Shown here piece by piece: positions 55,672 through 58,748 of a stretch of DNA of 58,748 nt. Location: assembly GCA_007695345.1 (NCBI GenBank), contig REDZ01000099.1:1-58748 (forward strand), read 5' to 3'. The number at the start of each line of letters is the position of its first letter. Within the stretch, counting starts at the first letter, position 1. A program made the position numbers and the translations under genes. Source of the stretch: Paracoccaceae bacterium (GTDB lineage Bacteria; Pseudomonadota; Alphaproteobacteria; Rhodobacterales; Rhodobacteraceae). Under the pieces are notes generated by a model. It searched no databases. It was not told the origin of the DNA and saw nothing but the letters and a program-made list of their open reading frames with translations.

Positions 55672-56820
55672 ATGCCACCGAATCCAGACCCCGCCCCCTG
55701 CCAGTGCCGCTGTCAGTGCAAACCCCATTTCAGGGCACAGTGCAGGTCGAGCACCGCGCTGGCGCTCGCCTTCGGCATGGGCGCGATGACCCTCGGCGGC
55801 GCGGCCATGGTCGCCGGGTTCGCCACCCCGGCTGTTGCAAATGCCTGTGCGGCCAATCCCTGCGCCGTGTGCGATCCCTGTGCACCCTGTGCCGCGATGG
55901 CGTGTGCGGCATGTGCACCCTGTTCAGCAATGGATTGCGCGGCCTGCGATCCGTGTGCGCCATGCGGTCCCTGCGGTGCATGCGACCCCTGTGCCGCGGG
56001 CGAAGGGGATGCGACGGGCTGTTTCGTGCCGCGACTGCAGGAGGATGCGGCCAATCCCTGCGCGGCTGATCCCTGTGGCGCCTGTGCCCCGGCGGCCTGC
56101 GATCCCTGCGCGGCGATGGACTGCGCCGCTGACCCCTGCGCTGCGAACCCGTGCGCGGCCGAGCCCTGTGCCGCAAATGCCTGTGCGGCCAACCCCTGCG
56201 CGGTCTGCGATCCCTGCGCGCCCTGCGCTGCGATGGATTGCGCCGCCTGCGGCCCCTGCGCAGCCGGTGGCCCGCCGCCCGAGGTCAGTGATGAAGAGTT
56301 GCAGGCGCTCTATGATTGCATGATCGAGATGACAGAGGCGATGGAGGCTGGCGAAGAATCGCAAGCCATTCTGGCCTCGTGGTCTGAATCCGGGCGTGAG
56401 GAGGGCGGTGCCTTCCGGAACTGGACCAACTTTGCCAGCACGCCCTATATCTCGTTCACCCATGGTGAACGCTTTGCCACCAATCACGCCAACCCGATCG
56501 CGGCCGAGGTCTATGGCCTCTATGAAGATATCGACGCGATGCCGGTTGGCGGGATCGTCGCCAAGCCGACCTTCAGCATAGGTGACGACGGGCAGGCCTA
56601 TTGGGAAACGCTGTTCCTGATGGAAAAAGCCGAGGCCGGGGCCTCGCCCGATACCAATGACTGGATCTATACCGCCATCATGCCAGATGGCAGCCTGATG
56701 GGCCGGACATTGGGCGAGAATTCGGACGGAATGTATTTCTGCGCGGCCTGTCACATGGGCTCGAGCGACGGCACCGATGATCTCTTGTTCATGGAAGAAC
56801 AATATCGCGTGCAGAACTGA
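55672..56820 (+). CDS. Cysteine-repeat protein with C-terminal cytochrome P460 domain
   Basis: A 382-residue protein in three parts. Residues 1-27 are basic with a CxCxCxC cluster (PCQCRCQCKP), followed by a hydrophobic export segment ending near ATPAVANA. About residues 58-202 are a low-complexity Ala/Pro/Asp region with 33 cysteines, mostly as CxxC or CxxxxC; the block CAANPCAVCDPCAPCAAM occurs near both ends, a sign of internal duplication. The rest is a cytochrome P460-family domain with THGERFATNHANPIAAEVYG, GGIVAKPTFSI and the haem motif CAACH (357-361). ATG 55672 follows GGGAG. It is the first gene under the plus-strand ECF promoter. It probably binds copper or another soft metal and haem in the periplasm. 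Confidence 0.85.
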   Translation: MPPNPDPAPCQCRCQCKPHFRAQCRSSTALALAFGMGAMTLGGAAMVAGFATPAVANACAANPCAVCDPCAPCAAMACAACAPCSAMDCAACDPCAPCGPCGACDPCAAGEGDATGCFVPRLQEDAANPCAADPCGACAPAACDPCAAMDCAADPCAANPCAAEPCAANACAANPCAVCDPCAPCAAMDCAACGPCAAGGPPPEVSDEELQALYDCMIEMTEAMEAGEESQAILASWSESGREEGGAFRNWTNFASTPYISFTHGERFATNHANPIAAEVYGLYEDIDAMPVGGIVAKPTFSIGDDGQAYWETLFLMEKAEAGASPDTNDWIYTAIMPDGSLMGRTLGENSDGMYFCAACHMGSSDGTDDLLFMEEQYRVQN

Positions 56821-56831
56821 TATACTGGCAT

Positions 56832-56849
56832 CGGGGCCAAGCGGCCCCG
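56832..56849 (+). other. Short stem-loop after the P460 gene
   Basis: CGGGGCC-AAGC-GGCCCCG is a perfect 7-bp stem 11 bases after the P460 stop and 25 bases before the next start. No T-run follows; it may favour expression of the first gene. Confidence 0.5.
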
Positions 56850-56874
56850 GTGCGCCCTACGGATGGGAAAGCGA

Positions 56875-57363
56875 ATGAAAGCCTGTGTCGCGGCCCTGAT
56901 ATGGTCCTGTCTTACCCTGCCGGTGCTGGCGCAGGATCAGGGCAGCAGCGCTGTCCTGCACCTTGCCTTTCCGGATGCGCCTGCGAGGTTCGATGTTGTA
57001 CCCGGTCGCGCTGGTCTGACCCGTTTTTCCGCGCTGGATGCGATCAGCCTCGAGGGGCAGGCCGGGCGGGCACGGCTGGTGATCGAGCTGGCCCTGCAAC
57101 CCGATGCCGGACCGGACCCGCAACCGCTTGATGCGCGCGTGATCTATCGGCGCGACGGGTTCGGCACCGCCTGGCAAAGCATCGCACCACCGGGGCCGGA
57201 CAGCTTTGCCTTCCATGACCTGGCCCTGTCCGGCCCGCACCCCCGGATTGCCGGGACCTTCACGCTGCCGCTATGCCACCGCGCAACCTTGCTCGAGACG
57301 CCCGACCCCGAGCGATGCAAGATTGCGACGGGGCGTTTCGACACTGTCCTGCAACTGGATTGA
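56875..57363 (+). CDS. Small exported protein of unknown function
   Basis: A 162-residue protein with a clear signal peptide (MKACVAALIWSCLTLPVLAQ). The mature part looks beta-rich and has two cysteines in PLCHRATLLETPDPERC near the C-terminus, which could form a disulfide. I do not recognise the family. ATG 56875 has GGGAAAG upstream and gives the better signal sequence; ATG 56863 is the alternative. It lies between the P460 protein and the DUF3179 protein, nine bases from the latter, so it should serve the same periplasmic response. Confidence 0.75.
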   Translation: MKACVAALIWSCLTLPVLAQDQGSSAVLHLAFPDAPARFDVVPGRAGLTRFSALDAISLEGQAGRARLVIELALQPDAGPDPQPLDARVIYRRDGFGTAWQSIAPPGPDSFAFHDLALSGPHPRIAGTFTLPLCHRATLLETPDPERCKIATGRFDTVLQLD

Positions 57364-57372
57364 GGAGGAAGC

Positions 57373-58365
57373 ATGTTTCGCCTGACGACCCGCTGCCTTG
57401 GCCCCGCGCTTGGCCTTGGCCTTGTTGCCCTGGCCACCGCTACGCCTGCACCGGCCGATGTACCCGCCGACTGGCGCGCCGAGTTCCCGCTGACCGATTT
57501 TGACCAGGCGCGTGTCGATTTCACCGAGATCATCTCCGGCGGCCCGCCCCGCGATGGCATCCCCGCGATCTGGGAGCCAGGCTTCATCCCCGCGGCGGAT
57601 GAGACCCGCATCGACCCGCGCGAGCCGGTCATGACCTATGAGGCCGAGGGCGAGGCCCCGCGCGCCTATCCGGTCCGGTATCTGATGTGGCATGAGATCG
57701 TGAATGATGTGGTGGGTGGCAAGCCGATCGCTGTCACTTTCTGCCCGCTATGCAATTCCGCCATGATATTCGACGCGCGTGTGGACGGGGCGCGCCACAC
57801 TTTCGGCGTCTCGGGGCGGCTGCGTCATTCCGATATGGTGATGTATGATCGCGAAACGGAAAGCTGGTGGCAGCAGGCCACGGGCGAAGGGATCGTGGGC
57901 ACACATACGGGGCAGGACCTGACCTTGCTGCCGGGCTGGATGGAGGCCTGGGAGGAGTTTCTGGCCCGCAACCCCGACGGGCTGGTGATGGATGAACCAG
58001 ACTGGCGCCGCGCCTACGGCTCCAATCCCTATGTCGGCTATGACAGCTCGCCCCGGCCCTTCCTCTATCAGGGCGAGGACCCGCCGCACGATATCTCGCC
58101 GCTTGCGCGCGTGGTGCGGGTGGAGAACCGCGCCTGGACCTTTGCACGACTGCGCGAAGAGGGGGAGATCGCGGAAGCGGGCGTGGTGCTGAGCTGGCGG
58201 CCGGGTCAGGCCTCGGCGCTGGATAGTCGCGACATCGCGCAGGGGCGCGATGTGGGCACAGTGCGGGTGCGCGACGCGGAAGGGCGTGATCTGCCCCATG
58301 ACATCCCCTTCGCCTTTGCGTTTCATGCGCTGTTTCCGCAAGGTGAATGGATGCTGGGCGATTAG
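57373..58365 (+). CDS. DUF3179-family exported protein
   Basis: A 330-residue protein with signal peptide GLGLVALATATPAPADV and the DUF3179 hallmarks: YLMWHEIVNDVVGG, VTFCPLCNSAMIFD (a CxxC near residue 125), TFGVSGRLRHSDMVMYDRETESWWQQ and HTGQDLTLLPG. The biochemical role of the family is not established to my knowledge; the CxxC suggests metal or redox chemistry. GAGGAGG precedes the start. Third gene of the plus-strand group under the ECF promoter. Confidence 0.87.
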   Translation: MFRLTTRCLGPALGLGLVALATATPAPADVPADWRAEFPLTDFDQARVDFTEIISGGPPRDGIPAIWEPGFIPAADETRIDPREPVMTYEAEGEAPRAYPVRYLMWHEIVNDVVGGKPIAVTFCPLCNSAMIFDARVDGARHTFGVSGRLRHSDMVMYDRETESWWQQATGEGIVGTHTGQDLTLLPGWMEAWEEFLARNPDGLVMDEPDWRRAYGSNPYVGYDSSPRPFLYQGEDPPHDISPLARVVRVENRAWTFARLREEGEIAEAGVVLSWRPGQASALDSRDIAQGRDVGTVRVRDAEGRDLPHDIPFAFAFHALFPQGEWMLGD

Positions 58366-58748
58366 GCGCTGTATCCGCCAGAACCCTGTACCGTTGCGGC
58401 GATTGCGATATGTTTCGGTGGACACCTGCCTCATCATGCGCTTCAGAATGATATTGGACCGTTGTTTGCCCATGGCCTCGGCTGACCTGATGCCGTGGAT
58501 GCCCCCACCCGCCGGCATCGGATACCATGACGTGTGTGGATGCCCCCTGTTTGGCAAGCGTTATCTCCGATTTTCAGCGGGGTCTTCGATCGGACGTGTG
58601 TCAGGCCTCTGGGTGTGGCCTTCTATGACGCCACGGGTGGGTCATGCTGTTCGGAAGGCTGGGTTCACATCGGTTCAGAGAGCTTGCCATGCGCTCGAGC
58701 CCCGGGTCTGAATTTCCCTGCCTTGAACTTCGAAGTCCGTATCGCGTA
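58366..58748. other. Right-end region without a clear gene
   Basis: No convincing open frame, ribosome site or RNA gene is seen. A short minus-strand stretch (about 58395-58475) reads MGKQRSNIILKRMMRQV, which faintly recalls the start of IS3-family OrfA proteins with substitutions throughout, so it may be a worn transposase relic. The evidence is weak. Confidence 0.3.

Noticed and set aside
55840-56275. Reading the Cys-rich repeat DNA as a tandem-repeat or CRISPR-like array
   Set aside because: The periodicity is at codon level (CxxC) and the frame is intact with a signal segment before and a haem domain after, so it is a coding low-complexity region.

Overview
The window reads as a chromosomal segment of a high-GC alphaproteobacterium, most likely in the Rhodobacterales (Rhodobacteraceae/Paracoccaceae). 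The grounds are GC-rich codon use, tightly overlapped operons (ATGA and TGATG junctions), an unusually high density of solute transporters, a complete phn C-P lyase locus with two phnD genes, a TRAP cluster and a HpsN-type sulfonate/polyol dehydrogenase cluster. This placement is inferred from gene content; no rRNA or marker gene is present.

Layout, left to right. 1-2135 (+): end of a one-carbon operon with a partial gene, a MetF-like reductase and a methyltetrahydrofolate:corrinoid methyltransferase. 2187-11177: a LacI regulator facing an eight-gene operon, with a textbook LacI operator between them. The operon holds a TauT/SsuABC-type ABC importer, a HisD-family dehydrogenase resembling DHPS dehydrogenase HpsN, a DegT-type aminotransferase, an SDR and a zinc-type dehydrogenase; it looks like import and oxidation of a small sulfonate-type compound. 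11199-17824: a sugar/oligosaccharide ABC importer with an intracellular GH-A-clan glycosidase and a divergent LacI regulator. 17969-32478: the phosphonate locus. phnGHIJKLNM run on the minus strand, and phnF, a second phnM and a Nudix hydrolase on the plus strand. A hexapeptide transferase and phnD2-phnD1-phnC-phnE-phnE follow on the minus strand behind a PHO-box-like repeat. 32539-34338: gamma-glutamyltransferase. 34449-37669: an arsenate cassette (ArsR-ArsC fusion, GAPDH, ArsJ). 37886-43693: an RpiR-regulated TRAP transporter with a racemase-like protein lacking the family's catalytic cysteines, and an MFS carrier. 43900-48312: a Tat-exported THI5/NMT1-like binding protein with ATPase, fused double permease and a glycosyltransferase. 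48662-52014: a BtuFCD-like importer with a small Cys protein behind a clear cobalamin riboswitch. 52180-52833: a hemerythrin gene broken by an in-frame stop. 53479-58365: an ECF sigma/anti-sigma pair plus a histidine-rich protein, divergent from a cysteine-repeat cytochrome P460 protein, a small exported protein and a DUF3179 protein. The right end holds no clear gene.

The least familiar part is 53479-58365. Two near-identical ECF-type promoter signatures face away from each other in the 218-bp divergent region. They suggest the sigma factor drives both its own operon and an exported protein that joins 33 regularly spaced cysteines to a P460 haem domain. Other notable patterns are strong stem-loops directly after five solute-binding-protein genes, a repeated 22-bp intergenic element, paired phnD and phnM paralogs, and a HpsN-type operon carrying an aminotransferase. 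Functions are inferred from recognised motifs; no database search was possible.
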